64,000 nucleotides of DNA from Superficieibacter sp. HKU1 (GCF_029319185.1 NZ_CP119754.1:3472001-3536000), one strand, 5' to 3'. Positions 20,084-28,933 are shown, counted from the stretch's first letter. A program made the numbers and translations. Notes: generated by a model from the letters alone, not told the origin.

Positions 20084-22057
20084 ATGAGCAGACCATTACA
20101 CTCCGTATTTAAAAAAGAACACAGCGAAGATATCAGTAATCCCAGCGCTAACCCGGTATTCTCCGAGGTGGCGGATGTCTTCCTTTCCCGCCGTCGCTTT
20201 TTACAGGCGGGCGCCATCGCCGGTGCCGCCGTCTCTTTCCCCGCGCTGATGCGCTCAGAAAGCGCCTTCGCCGCGCTGACCCGCCCTTCCCCGCTGGCAA
20301 AAGCCGTCGCGCTGGGGTTTACCAGTATTCCGCTCTCGACCGACGATACCGTGATCGTGCCGGAAGGCTATATTGCGCGCCCGTTTTACCGCTGGGGTGA
20401 CGCGGTGGGTCTGAAGGGTAACCTGCCTGAATTTAAAATGGACGGCAGCAATACCACGGAAGAGCAGGCCGCGCAGGCGGGGATGCACCATGACGGCATG
20501 GCCTGGTTTAGCCTGCCGCAGGGCGAAGATAATCCGTCGCATGGCCTGCTGGCGATGAACCATGAATATATTGATAACGGGATGCTGTTCAAAGACGGCG
20601 TTGCCAACTGGAGCCATGAAAAAGCCCTCAAGGGGCAGAATGCGATGGGCGTGTCGGTCATTGAAGTGAAAAAGAGCGGAAACGACTGGCAGGTCGTGCG
20701 TCCTTCAACGTATGCGCGACGGATCACCGTTAATACGCCGATGCAGCTCACCGGCCCGGCGCGTCAGCAGGATCTGATGAAAACCGCCGCCGATCCGCAG
20801 GGTGAAGTGGTGCTGGGCACCATGCAGAACTGCGCGAACGGGTTTACGCCGTGGGGCACCTATCTCACCTGCGAAGAAAACTGGTCCGATATTTTCGTGA
20901 AGAAAGCACAACGTAATGCGCTGGAGAAGCGCTACGGCATCAGCGACACCGACGCCTCCTACCGCTGGAATGAAGTCGACGATCGTTTTAACGTCGATAA
21001 AACGCCCAATGAGCCGAATCGCTTTGGCTGGGTCGTTGAGATCGACCCTTACAATCCCTCCTCCACTCCGCGCAAACATACCGCGCTGGGACGCTTCAAA
21101 CATGAGGGCGCGGCAGTAACCCTGGCACCGGATAACCGTGTGGTTGTCTATATGGGCGACGATCAGAAATTCGAATATATCTATAAATTTATTTCCGATA
21201 AGAAATACGATTCGGCAAACCGCGAGGCGGGAATGCAGCTGCTGGAGTCCGGCACCTTGTACGTGGCTAAATTCAACGACGACGGCAGCGGCGACTGGCT
21301 GCCGCTGGTCTTCGGCGAGAACGGGCTGGATAAGAGCAACGGCTTTGAAAACCAGGGCGATTTGCTGATCAAAACCCGTCTGGCGGCGGATACGGTCGGC
21401 GCAACCAAAATGGACAGGCCGGAGTGGATTGCCGTAGATCCGCATAGCATGGGCAGCGTCTACTGTACGCTGACCAATAACAGCGATCGTGGTATGGAGG
21501 GCAAAGCGCCGGTGGATGCAGCGAACCCGCGCGCCGCCAACCTGTTCGGTCATATCATGCACTGGAACGAAGAGAACGGCGATCCGGCGGCCACAGGCTT
21601 TAAATGGGATATCCTGGTGCTGGCGGGACGCACGGATGATAAGGATGCGAAAGCCAAAGGGTCGATGCAGGGCGCGGAGTTCGGCAGCCCGGACGGCTTG
21701 TCATTCGACCATCGCGGCGTGCTGTGGATCCAGACTGACGTCTCCTCCAGCACCATTAACCAGAAAGATTATGCCGGAATGGGCAATAACCAGATGGTCG
21801 CGACGATTCCGGGCACCAACGAATATCGTCGCTTCCTCACCGGGCCACGCGGCTGCGAGATCACCGGCATCGCCTTTACGCCGGATAACCGCACGCTGTT
21901 TATCAATATTCAGCATCCCGGCGAAGGTGGTGACGATGTGACCGATCCGGCGAATCCCCGCGCGGTGTCTAACTGGCCGGATGCCAATCCCAGTGGACGT
22001 CCGCGCTCGTCAACGGTGGTGATTACCAAAGCCGATGGCGGAATGATCGGCCTGTAA
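20084..22057 (+). CDS. phoX: PhoX-family (DUF839) Tat-exported alkaline phosphatase
   Basis: A 657-residue protein of the PhoX family, monomeric Ca/Fe-dependent alkaline phosphatases acting in the periplasm to release phosphate from organic esters. The N-terminus has a twin-arginine signal: SRRRFLQAG (about residues 35-43), then a hydrophobic stretch ending SAFA. Family blocks are visible: NHEYIDNG, CANGFTPWGTYLTCEENW, GRFKHEGAA and SPDGLSFDHRGVLWIQTD. The upstream pho box indicates induction by phosphate starvation. It is a lone cistron between the secretion operon and the zinc operon, with a terminator-like hairpin after it. E. coli K-12 lacks this gene. Confidence 0.9.
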   Translation: MSRPLHSVFKKEHSEDISNPSANPVFSEVADVFLSRRRFLQAGAIAGAAVSFPALMRSESAFAALTRPSPLAKAVALGFTSIPLSTDDTVIVPEGYIARPFYRWGDAVGLKGNLPEFKMDGSNTTEEQAAQAGMHHDGMAWFSLPQGEDNPSHGLLAMNHEYIDNGMLFKDGVANWSHEKALKGQNAMGVSVIEVKKSGNDWQVVRPSTYARRITVNTPMQLTGPARQQDLMKTAADPQGEVVLGTMQNCANGFTPWGTYLTCEENWSDIFVKKAQRNALEKRYGISDTDASYRWNEVDDRFNVDKTPNEPNRFGWVVEIDPYNPSSTPRKHTALGRFKHEGAAVTLAPDNRVVVYMGDDQKFEYIYKFISDKKYDSANREAGMQLLESGTLYVAKFNDDGSGDWLPLVFGENGLDKSNGFENQGDLLIKTRLAADTVGATKMDRPEWIAVDPHSMGSVYCTLTNNSDRGMEGKAPVDAANPRAANLFGHIMHWNEENGDPAATGFKWDILVLAGRTDDKDAKAKGSMQGAEFGSPDGLSFDHRGVLWIQTDVSSSTINQKDYAGMGNNQMVATIPGTNEYRRFLTGPRGCEITGIAFTPDNRTLFINIQHPGEGGDDVTDPANPRAVSNWPDANPSGRPRSSTVVITKADGGMIGL

Positions 22058-22067
22058 CTCCTCACCG

Positions 22068-22107
22068 CGCCCCGGGCATCCTGATCCGATAGCCGCCCGG
22101 GGCGTTT
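22068..22107 (+). terminator. Terminator after phoX
   Basis: CGCCCCGGGC (22068-22077) pairs with GCCCGGGGCG (22095-22104), followed by TTTA. It lies 10 bp after the phoX stop codon. The U-tract is short, so the strength is uncertain. Confidence 0.55.
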
Positions 22108-22177
22108 ACCCTGCCGTACCGCCAGATATTCTCCTGCCGTACCCTTTTCCCTGCTGCTAACGAAATGACATTTACCG

Positions 22178-22207
22178 TTTACATTGTAAATTGTTATGTT
22201 ATAACAT
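22178..22207 (+). promoter_or_regulatory. Zur-like operator overlapping the aztA promoter
   Basis: The perfect palindrome ATGTTATAACAT is at 22196-22207; it fits the enterobacterial Zur core TGTTATAnTATAACA-type sequence. A candidate promoter TTTACA (22178-22183), 16 bp, TATAAC (22200-22205) places the -10 inside the palindrome, as expected for zinc-dependent repression. The same 12-mer occurs upstream of zigA (28698-28709). Confidence 0.65.
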
Positions 22208-22244
22208 TGCAATTCGTAAGTAACGGTATGGGATCACGTCTGGA

Positions 22245-22949
22245 ATGAAGAGCGATGCAGTAGAGCTGGTAAATCTGACGCTGGGCTATAACGGTTTTCC
22301 GGTCATACACAACGTCTCCGGCTCGGTGCGCAAAGGGTCGCTTACCGCGGTGGTTGGTCCTAACGGTTCGGGTAAATCAACGCTGCTTAAAGGGATCGCG
22401 GGCATTTTGTCGCCCTCTGACGGTGAATGCATTATTCATCCCCCGACGCGAATCGCCTATTTGCCGCAGCTATCGGAACTGGACCGCAGCTTTCCGGCCT
22501 GCGTGCAGGATATTGTTTCGCTCGGCCTGTGGCCCGGGCGAGGCCCGTTTCGCCGTCATCGCCGGCAGGATCGTCAACGCCTCTCGGATGCGCTGGCGGA
22601 GGTCGGAATGACCGGTTTTGAAAACCAGCCGCTTGCGGCGTTATCCGGCGGGCAGCTTCAGCGGGCGCTTTTTGCCCGGGTCATTCTCCAGGATGCGGAT
22701 CTTATTCTTCTCGATGAACCCTTCAACGCCATTGATGTGAAGACCACGCGCGACATGCTGGCGCTGATCAAACGCTGGCACGCCCAGGCACGCACCGTGG
22801 TGGTGGTGATCCACGATATGCGCCTGGTTGGCGAGCACTTTCCAGAGACCCTGATGATAAACGGCAGGGTTGTGGCCTGGGGCGAGACGCTGGCGGTGCT
22901 TAAACAAGGGACAGAGTATGACCACGCAGATAAGGAACGAATTGAATGA
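22245..22949 (+). CDS. aztA: Zinc ABC transporter ATP-binding protein AztA
   Basis: A 234-residue ABC ATPase of the metal-importer (cluster 9) group. Walker A is GPNGSGKST (residues 38-46), signature LSGGQLQRA (about 134), Walker B ILLDEPF (about 157), and the H-loop His is in VVVIHDMR. It drives import with the permease AztB and binding protein AztC. Its stop overlaps the aztB start by 4 bp. The clustering with AztD separates it from znuABC. A Zur-like palindrome 38 bp upstream indicates repression when zinc is plentiful. Start ATG 22245 has only a weak ribosome binding site (TGGA). Confidence 0.88.
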   Translation: MKSDAVELVNLTLGYNGFPVIHNVSGSVRKGSLTAVVGPNGSGKSTLLKGIAGILSPSDGECIIHPPTRIAYLPQLSELDRSFPACVQDIVSLGLWPGRGPFRRHRRQDRQRLSDALAEVGMTGFENQPLAALSGGQLQRALFARVILQDADLILLDEPFNAIDVKTTRDMLALIKRWHAQARTVVVVIHDMRLVGEHFPETLMINGRVVAWGETLAVLKQGTEYDHADKERIE

Positions 22950-23788
22950 CGGGATGGCTTTATGAAGGGTTTATTGCTCCCTTTACGACGTTTGGCTTTA
23001 TGCGCAATGCGCTTTATGGCTCCGTGCTGCTTTCATTAAGCGCCTGCCCGGTGGGCGTATTTTTAACCCTGCGCCGCATGAGCCTGATGGGTGACGCCAT
23101 GTCTCACGCCATTCTTCCCGGCGCAGCGATGGGTTTTCTGCTGTACGGCCTGGATATTTTGCCGATGACCCTCGGCGGTCTTCTCGCTGGCCTGCTGGTG
23201 GTGCTCAGCGCTGGCGCAGTTTCGCGTTTAACCATCCAGAAAGAAGATGCCTCTATGGCCGCTTTTTATTTGATCGCGCTGGCGCTTGGTGTGCTGATTA
23301 TTTCGTTACGGGGCTCCAGCGTCGATTTAATGCACGTGCTTTTCGGCACCGTACTGGCGTTAAATCACGAGGCGCTGCTGTTAATTGCCACGGTGGCATT
23401 TGCGACGCTACTTCTCTTTTTTATCTTCTGGCGGGTAATTATTGCCGAATGCCTTGACCCGCTGTTTCTGCGTTCTGTTTCAGGCTTAGGTTCGCCGGTG
23501 CATTTTATTTTCCTGGCGCTGGTGGTGCTAAACCTGGTGGCGGGTTTTCAGGCGCTCGGCACATTATTGTCGGTAGGGATAATGATATTACCCGCGGTGA
23601 CCGCCCGCTTTTGGGCAAAGCGCGTCGCCTCCATGTGCATGCTGTCAGCATTACTGGGAATACTCTCCAGCCTGGCTGGCCTGCTGCTCTCGTTTCATTT
23701 CTCCCTGCCCTCCGGGCCGGCGATTATATTGTCGGGAGGCGTTTTTTATCTTTTTTCAGCGATGAGCGTCATGCTGCGCAAGCGCTAA
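22946..23788 (+). CDS. aztB: Zinc ABC transporter permease AztB
   Basis: A 280-residue, mostly hydrophobic inner-membrane permease of the ABC-3 family with about eight transmembrane segments. Family motifs are RRMSLMGDAMSHAILPG near residue 45 and SLRGSSVDLMHVLFG near 118. It forms the channel for metal delivered by AztC. The gene overlaps aztA by 4 bp and is followed 57 bp later by aztC with an AAGGAGA ribosome binding site. Residues 40-60 closely resemble the second permease in this window (63016-63876), but the partner genes differ. Confidence 0.88.
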   Translation: MTGWLYEGFIAPFTTFGFMRNALYGSVLLSLSACPVGVFLTLRRMSLMGDAMSHAILPGAAMGFLLYGLDILPMTLGGLLAGLLVVLSAGAVSRLTIQKEDASMAAFYLIALALGVLIISLRGSSVDLMHVLFGTVLALNHEALLLIATVAFATLLLFFIFWRVIIAECLDPLFLRSVSGLGSPVHFIFLALVVLNLVAGFQALGTLLSVGIMILPAVTARFWAKRVASMCMLSALLGILSSLAGLLLSFHFSLPSGPAIILSGGVFYLFSAMSVMLRKR

Positions 23789-23845
23789 ATGTATTCCACC
23801 CCTCATTACATTAGCCATGATTAAAAATACAAGGAGAACCTGCCA

Positions 23846-24793
23846 ATGAAAATGGCAAAAAAACTATCATTTAATCAGTACGTCCCGCTGTTATTTCTGT
23901 TATTTACCTCGTGGCAGGTCAGCGCAAAAATTAACGTTATTGCCAGTTTTTCGATTATTGGCGATATGGCGAAAAATATTGGTCAGGATCGTATTATATT
24001 GCGCACTATTGTGGGACCCAACGGCGATGCACATGTGTACGAACCGTCTCCGGCCGACGCGATTGCGATGGCTAAAGCCGATGTGATTTTGATTAATGGA
24101 TTACAGTTTGAAGGCTTTATTAAGAGATTGATCGCGGCAAGTGAAACATCCGCGCCGGTAACAGAGACCACGAAAGATGCGCATATTATTCGCGATCCGG
24201 CGGGCGGCCATTATCACTTTTATGAGGGTAAAGCAGTATTTCACGCGGCACCTTTTGATCCACACGCATGGCAATCCATCGCCAATGCCAACATTTATGT
24301 GAAAAACATTGCCGATGCGTTTTGCGCCGCCGATCGGCCCGGCTGCACGTTTTATCAGGACAACGCCCGCGCCTATACCCGTAAGCTGAACGCACTACAG
24401 CAAAAAATAAAGACAACGATGGCCGCCATTCCCGAAAACAAACGCACCGTGGTCGTGGGACATAATGCGTTCCGCTACTTTGAAGAAGATTACGGTATTC
24501 ATTTCCTTTCACCACAGGGGATCTCGACCGAGGCGGAAGCCTCCGCTGCTGACGTTGCCGGTATTTTAAAAGAGATTAAGCAAAATAAAGCATCGGCAGT
24601 ATTTGCAGAGAATATTTCTAACCCTCGTCTGGTGGCACAAATTGCGGCTGAAGCCGGTCTCAGCGTCGCCGGAACGCTCTATTCCGATGCCTTATCCGAT
24701 CCCGCCGGTCCCGCCTCCACCTATCTCGCCATGATGGAGCATAACGTTACAACCCTTACCACCGCCGTGAATAACGGAAAACCACGCCGGTAA
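23846..24793 (+). CDS. aztC: Periplasmic zinc-binding protein AztC
   Basis: A 315-residue cluster-9 solute-binding protein with signal peptide (cleavage near QVSA, residue 27). The four metal ligands expected for AztC are in place: His63 (GDAHVYEPS), His140 (DPHAWQ), His206 (VGHNAF) and Asp281 (LYSDALSD). Instead of the long His/Asp loop of ZnuA there is a short His-containing segment, GGHYHFYEGKAVFH (121-133). Cys160 and Cys167 could form a disulphide. In Paracoccus and Citrobacter the AztC loop receives zinc from the chaperone AztD, the next gene here. Start ATG 23846 sits behind AAGGAGAACCTGCCA. Confidence 0.87.
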   Translation: MKMAKKLSFNQYVPLLFLLFTSWQVSAKINVIASFSIIGDMAKNIGQDRIILRTIVGPNGDAHVYEPSPADAIAMAKADVILINGLQFEGFIKRLIAASETSAPVTETTKDAHIIRDPAGGHYHFYEGKAVFHAAPFDPHAWQSIANANIYVKNIADAFCAADRPGCTFYQDNARAYTRKLNALQQKIKTTMAAIPENKRTVVVGHNAFRYFEEDYGIHFLSPQGISTEAEASAADVAGILKEIKQNKASAVFAENISNPRLVAQIAAEAGLSVAGTLYSDALSDPAGPASTYLAMMEHNVTTLTTAVNNGKPRR

Positions 24794-24829
24794 TTATTCC
24801 CCCGCATAACTGACATACTGGAGATCATT

Positions 24830-26056
24830 ATGAAAAAACGTTTATTAGCAGCGTCTGTTTCGGCGCTGCTGGCTGGCCTCGCAGGAATGCCTGCGCACGC
24901 CGATGAAGAGGTCAACGCCTGGCGGTTATTCGTTGCCGATCACGATAAGCCGGTAGTGACGGTCATTGACGCGCTGAACAGCAGTAAAATGGCGACCTTC
25001 CCGGTTAAAGGACCGGCAAATTTAGCCCGCAGCGAAAGCGGTGCCACCGTATTCGCAATTCAGGGCAGCGCGGGTGAAGTCTCCGTGATATCGTCCGGCA
25101 TTGCGTTTCACGATCATGGCGACCATGCGGATATTGATGTTGATCCTCCGCGGCTGCTGGACCTGACCTTAACCGGTAAAAAACCGGGCCATTTTGTTGA
25201 GCGCCAGGGGAAAGTCGCCCAGTGGTTTGACGGTGAAGACAGCGCGGAAATCTTAAGTGAAAAAGCGGTACTGGCCGGTACGAAAGAGATTACCCGGGTT
25301 AACGTTGTTGCGCCTCATCATGGCGTCGCAGTGCCTTACGATCGCTATGCGGTGGTCTCAATCCCCAATCCTGAAGATGCCGCAAAACGGCCGATTGGCG
25401 CGCGCGTCGTCGGCCTTGACGGGAAAAAAGTCGGTGAGGATGCGCCGTGCCCGGGCCTGCATGGCTCAGCCGGTTCGGGCGATATTTTTGCCCTCTCCTG
25501 TGAAACGGGACTTCTGCTGATTTCCCAGAAAGGCGATGCGCCGGTCATTACACATCTTCCCTATGCCGCCTCCCTCCCGGAAGGCAGCACCTCAACATTA
25601 ATTGGCGGCAAAGGGCTGCAGTATTTTATCGGGAATTACGGGCCGGACCGTATTATCCTGGTCGATCCGACCGAAACCGATAGCTTCCGTCTGATCCAGC
25701 TGCCCACCCGCCGGGTGCATTTTGTTGTCGACCCGGTACGTTCGAAATTCGCTTACGTCTTTACCGAGGATGGAAAACTGCATCAGATTGACGTCTTAAA
25801 AGGCGAGATTAGCAAGTCAGTCACCTTAAGCGAACCGTACTCGATGGACGGTCACTGGAACGATCCGCGCCCGCGTATTGCCGTTGCGGACAAGCAGATT
25901 TTCGTCACCGACCCGCTGAAAAGTAAAATAGACGTGGTGGATGCCGACAGCTTTAAAAAGACCGGCGAAATTAACGTTGCCGGTCAGCCGTTTAATATCG
26001 TTGCCGTCGGCGGCTCCGGCATGGTTCACGGCCATAGCTACGACCATCACGATTAA
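24830..26056 (+). CDS. aztD: Periplasmic zinc metallochaperone AztD
   Basis: A 408-residue secreted protein with signal peptide (cleavage after PAHA, residue 24) and a repetitive beta-propeller-like body. The zinc-binding motif HDHGDHADID lies at residues 94-103 (His94, His96, His99), a second His pair at VAPHHGVAV, and the C-terminus is His-rich (GMVHGHSYDHHD). AztD hands zinc directly to AztC in the periplasm. It is 36 bp after aztC behind a CTGGAGA site and clearly in the same operon. The two Cys near CPGLHGS and SCETG could form a disulphide. The assignment rests on motif and operon context. Confidence 0.88.
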   Translation: MKKRLLAASVSALLAGLAGMPAHADEEVNAWRLFVADHDKPVVTVIDALNSSKMATFPVKGPANLARSESGATVFAIQGSAGEVSVISSGIAFHDHGDHADIDVDPPRLLDLTLTGKKPGHFVERQGKVAQWFDGEDSAEILSEKAVLAGTKEITRVNVVAPHHGVAVPYDRYAVVSIPNPEDAAKRPIGARVVGLDGKKVGEDAPCPGLHGSAGSGDIFALSCETGLLLISQKGDAPVITHLPYAASLPEGSTSTLIGGKGLQYFIGNYGPDRIILVDPTETDSFRLIQLPTRRVHFVVDPVRSKFAYVFTEDGKLHQIDVLKGEISKSVTLSEPYSMDGHWNDPRPRIAVADKQIFVTDPLKSKIDVVDADSFKKTGEINVAGQPFNIVAVGGSGMVHGHSYDHHD

Positions 26057-26081
26057 CAGGAAAAATCATTTTATTTTCTCG

Positions 26082-26113
26082 GGCCTGCGCTCCCGGCAGG
26101 CCTGCTCCTTTTT
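26082..26113 (+). terminator. Terminator-like hairpin after aztD
   Basis: GGCCTGC (26082-26088) pairs with GCAGGCC (26096-26102), followed after a short spacer by a five-T run (26109-26113). It may end or attenuate the azt transcript before the porin gene. Confidence 0.6.
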
Positions 26114-26159
26114 ACGTTATTGAGATTTGCTTTTCAATTTGCCACTGGAATTGATTTTA

Positions 26160-26876
26160 ATGAAAACTAACCTGATAACACTCTTGCTCACTGCACTTTG
26201 CAGTACGCATGCTTTTGCCTTCAGCATTGATTATCGTCACGAAGTGCAGGATCGGGCAGAAAACACGCATAAAGACCGGCTACTACTGTCTCACCGTTTT
26301 ACTAATGGCTTTGGACTGTCATCAGAGGTGAAATGGAAAACGGGCGATAGCGACGCTGACAATAATAAAATTTATCATGAAAATACCAGCGACGGCTTTG
26401 AGGTTACGCCCAGCTACCTGTATGGCTTTAACAAGATTTATTCTCTTGAAGGAGGGCTGAATATTGTTTCCGACAGCGGTTACACAAATTATCGCCCCTA
26501 TATTAAAAGCATTATCAATATTGCCGAAGATGTAAACTGGTCGCTGCGTTATCGCCCGTTTTATAAACGCTATAGCGCAAACCGGAATACTGAAAAAGAG
26601 ACTTCGGAGAACGGCGTGACTATTACCTCCGTACTGGGATATCGCTTCCTGAGCCAGTGGGGTCTGGATTACGAACTGGAATACCACAAAACCAACACCG
26701 CCTTCTTTGCGCCGGTCGCGAATAATAACAGCTATCAATGGTCGCACGATCTTAAACTGGCGTATTCAGTGGATAAAAACTGGAAGCCTTATGTCGCCAT
26801 CGGCAACGTCTCCGGCAGTAAATACACTGATGAACGCCAGACGCGCTATCGTGTTGGGGTCACGTATAACTTTTAA
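26160..26876 (+). CDS. KdgM-family oligogalacturonate-type porin
   Basis: A 238-residue outer-membrane protein with signal peptide (MKTNLITLL... ending AFA, residue 20). The mature part consists of alternating beta-strands and ends in an aromatic C-terminus (RVGVTYNF), as in KdgM/NanC 12-stranded monomeric porins. The opening FSIDYRHEVQDRA..HKDRLLLSHRF is typical of KdgM. Family members pass acidic oligosaccharides. Here the gene directly follows the zinc importer operon with a hairpin between, so it may be co-regulated by partial read-through. ATG 26160 is preferred over 26127 because it gives a clean signal peptide. The role in zinc uptake is speculative. Confidence 0.8.
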   Translation: MKTNLITLLLTALCSTHAFAFSIDYRHEVQDRAENTHKDRLLLSHRFTNGFGLSSEVKWKTGDSDADNNKIYHENTSDGFEVTPSYLYGFNKIYSLEGGLNIVSDSGYTNYRPYIKSIINIAEDVNWSLRYRPFYKRYSANRNTEKETSENGVTITSVLGYRFLSQWGLDYELEYHKTNTAFFAPVANNNSYQWSHDLKLAYSVDKNWKPYVAIGNVSGSKYTDERQTRYRVGVTYNF

Positions 26877-26879
26877 GGC

Positions 26880-26975
26880 GTAACGGGCGGCTGACGCCGC
26901 CTTCAGGGAATGGGCAATGGAAAGCTCCAGCACGCCAGCGCCGATCACGGCGATATTTTTACGGTCAATGCCCAT
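26880..26975 (-). pseudogene. Possible 5' remnant of an FAD-dependent oxidoreductase gene
   Basis: On the minus strand, 12 bp after the stop of the unknown gene 26988-27335, an ATG (26975) opens a frame reading MGIDRKNIAVIGAGVLELSI, then AHSLKAA. This resembles the Rossmann GxGxxG start of D-amino-acid-oxidase-like flavoproteins, with the third Gly replaced by Glu. The resemblance ends after about 27 codons, where the frame runs into the 3' end of the porin gene on the other strand. I read it as a truncated leftover; chance similarity is possible. Confidence 0.35.
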
Positions 26976-26987
26976 CCCGTAAGGATA

Positions 26988-27335
26988 TCAGCGTTCCGTG
27001 TCGGACGCGTCGCTCAGCTCATTCAACACAATCTGCTTCGCACTGGCGGTTTCCAGCTTATCGCCATAATCATCCGACAAATCCGGCAGGCTGGTAAACT
27101 GGCCGTCAAGAAACAGAAAGTCGATTTTACCGGCGATATCGTCCAGCGCTTCCCGCTCCGTATTTATCCCTTCGCCATGCTCTTTGTTGCCATCCAGAAG
27201 CCAGGCGATCCCGCCCTCTTCCGTCTGGTACCCGCCGATATCAATGATATGGCCGTCAATATTTTGCGCCAGAATGCGCTGCTCACAGAGATAAATAAAA
27301 TAGGGCATACGGTCCTGTTTATTATTCGCGGCCAT
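26988..27335 (-). CDS. Small hypothetical protein, probably in the zigA operon
   Basis: An acidic protein of 115 residues (MAANNKQDRMPYFIYLCEQR...) with no family I recognise. It lacks a signal peptide and transmembrane segments, so it is probably cytoplasmic. The start at 27335 has GAGGA about nine bases upstream; in-frame ATGs at 27341 and 27350 are alternatives. It lies 89 bp downstream of the COG0523 GTPase gene in the same direction and would share its Zur-controlled transcript. A longer frame on the opposite strand (26910-27464) has an unnatural composition and is rejected. Confidence 0.6.
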   Translation of the reverse strand: MAANNKQDRMPYFIYLCEQRILAQNIDGHIIDIGGYQTEEGGIAWLLDGNKEHGEGINTEREALDDIAGKIDFLFLDGQFTSLPDLSDDYGDKLETASAKQIVLNELSDASDTER

Positions 27336-27424
27336 CGTCATGATCCTCATTGTGATAATCGTATAAGAATGGGTAAGTATAGGCGGCTTCAGGCGGAGTG
27401 CGCCTCAGCCCCCCGGCGCCATCG

Positions 27425-28651
27425 TTACGGCTCCTCAAACCACGGCGCTACCGGATCGGGATAGTGCCGCCACTTTGCGGGACCTTCCGCCATCTCTTCA
27501 TCGGTCAGTAACGCCGCATTGAGCCTGGCGGTGAGGGTGGCTTTATTCATATTCATACCGATAAACACCAGCTCCTGACGGGCATCGCCAACGCCTTCCA
27601 GCCAGTTTTCGCGGATATACGCCAGCGACGCCTCATCCGTCGGCCATTGCTCCCTCGGCACGCTGGCCCACCACATACCGCCCAGCCCTTCACGCGCCAC
27701 GCCGCCAGCCTGCGACCACGATCCGGCGAACTCCGCACGGCTTGCCAGCCAGAAATAACCCTTTGAACGTACCACCCCGGTCAGCGCAGTTTCCATCACC
27801 TGCCAGAATCTTGCCGGATGAAAAGGCCGTCTGGCGCGGAAGACAAAGCTGGCGATCCCGTACTCTTCTGTTTCCGGCGTATGCTCGCCACGCAGTTCTT
27901 TTAGCCAGCCGGGGGCTTCTGCTGCTTTATCGAAATCGAATAGCCCGGTATCCAGCACCTGATCCAGCGGAACCTGACCGAACCGGGCGGTAATAATCTT
28001 CGCCCGGGAATTGAGCGAGCGGAGGATAGCGGTGAGTTTTTCTCGCCGGGCATCGTTAATGAGATCGGTTTTGTTCAGCACCAGCACATCGCAAAATTCA
28101 ATCTGATCGATAAGTAAATCCACCACGCTACGGCGATCGTTTTCGCCCAGCGATTCACCACGCGCCGCGATACTGTCCACCGATTCATAATCGTTGAGAA
28201 AGTTGAAGGCATCCACCACGGTCACCATGGTATCCAGCCGGGCGACGCTGGAGAGACTCTGCCCGTCTTCTCCGGCAAAGGTAAAGGTCTCGGCCACCGG
28301 CAACGGTTCAGAAATCCCCGTCGATTCAATGACCAGATGATCGAAACGCCCTTCTTTTGCCAGCCGGTTCACCTCCAGCAGTAAATCTTCCCGCAGCGTG
28401 CAGCAGATACATCCATTACTCATTTCCACCAGTTTTTCATCGGTGCGGGAAAGCTCAGCGCCGCCGTTTCTGACCAGCGCTGCATCAATGTTTACTTCAG
28501 ACATATCATTGACGATCACCGCCACACGCCTACCTTCGCGGTTATTGAGTATATGGTTCAGTAACGTTGTCTTGCCGGACCCTAAAAAACCAGAAAGAAC
28601 GGTGACGGGCAGTCTCCGTTGATTATCGCGTACAGCTATAGACGCTGCCAT
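27425..28651 (-). CDS. zigA: COG0523/G3E-family metallochaperone GTPase (ZigA-like)
   Basis: A 408-residue P-loop GTPase. Walker A GFLGSGKTTLL (about residues 21-31), the metal-binding CxCC motif GCICCTL (about 79-85), the ESTGISEP motif and the NKTD guanine-specificity motif are all present. The C-terminal CobW_C-like domain spans about 270-400. Such proteins hydrolyse GTP to load zinc into client enzymes during zinc scarcity. Its location beside aztABCD and the Zur-like palindrome 47 bp upstream of the start support the zinc role. Start MAASIAV at 28651 has GGGGTAAAC upstream; a start 63 bases further up would overlap the operator region and is unlikely. Confidence 0.87.
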   Translation of the reverse strand: MAASIAVRDNQRRLPVTVLSGFLGSGKTTLLNHILNNREGRRVAVIVNDMSEVNIDAALVRNGGAELSRTDEKLVEMSNGCICCTLREDLLLEVNRLAKEGRFDHLVIESTGISEPLPVAETFTFAGEDGQSLSSVARLDTMVTVVDAFNFLNDYESVDSIAARGESLGENDRRSVVDLLIDQIEFCDVLVLNKTDLINDARREKLTAILRSLNSRAKIITARFGQVPLDQVLDTGLFDFDKAAEAPGWLKELRGEHTPETEEYGIASFVFRARRPFHPARFWQVMETALTGVVRSKGYFWLASRAEFAGSWSQAGGVAREGLGGMWWASVPREQWPTDEASLAYIRENWLEGVGDARQELVFIGMNMNKATLTARLNAALLTDEEMAEGPAKWRHYPDPVAPWFEEP

Positions 28652-28696
28652 GTTTACCCCTTTTCTACCAGTACATGAACATTCGATTATTTTTGC

Positions 28697-28710
28697 TATG
28701 TTATAACATA
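28697..28710 (-). promoter_or_regulatory. Zur-like operator upstream of zigA
   Basis: TATGTTATAACATA is a perfect 14-bp palindrome containing the same ATGTTATAACAT 12-mer as in the aztA promoter. It is 46 bp upstream of the zigA start and 223 bp from the divergent TonB receptor gene, so zigA control is most likely and receptor control possible. Confidence 0.65.
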
Positions 28711-28813
28711 ACAATACCAGGTGCCAGTATTGTTAAAATGGGGCGTAAAAGCCGATCACGGCTGGCGCTGCGGAGCATTGGTAAAGGAAGTGTAAATATG
28801 CGCTGGTAATTGT

Positions 28814-28836
28814 AAATAGTAATAACTATCATTGCC
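28814..28836 (+). promoter_or_regulatory. Fur-box-like sequence upstream of the FhuE-like receptor
   Basis: AAATAGTAATAACTATCATT (from 28814) contains GATAAT-like hexamers in both orientations, about 100 bp before the receptor start. The match to the 19-bp Fur consensus is partial. It suggests iron as well as zinc control in the shared intergenic region. Confidence 0.4.
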
Positions 28837-28933
28837 ATTCTCAAATAGTCAGCTTCTTCCCCGTGGGCAACACGAACGTTGCACCACGTCACAATAAAAG
28901 AAGCGGCGTTATCCTTCCTGACAGGAACCTGGT

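Noticed and set aside
26910..27464. A 184-codon plus-strand frame
   Set aside because: It spans three minus-strand features, has an implausible residue composition and no ribosome binding site; the minus-strand gene is better.
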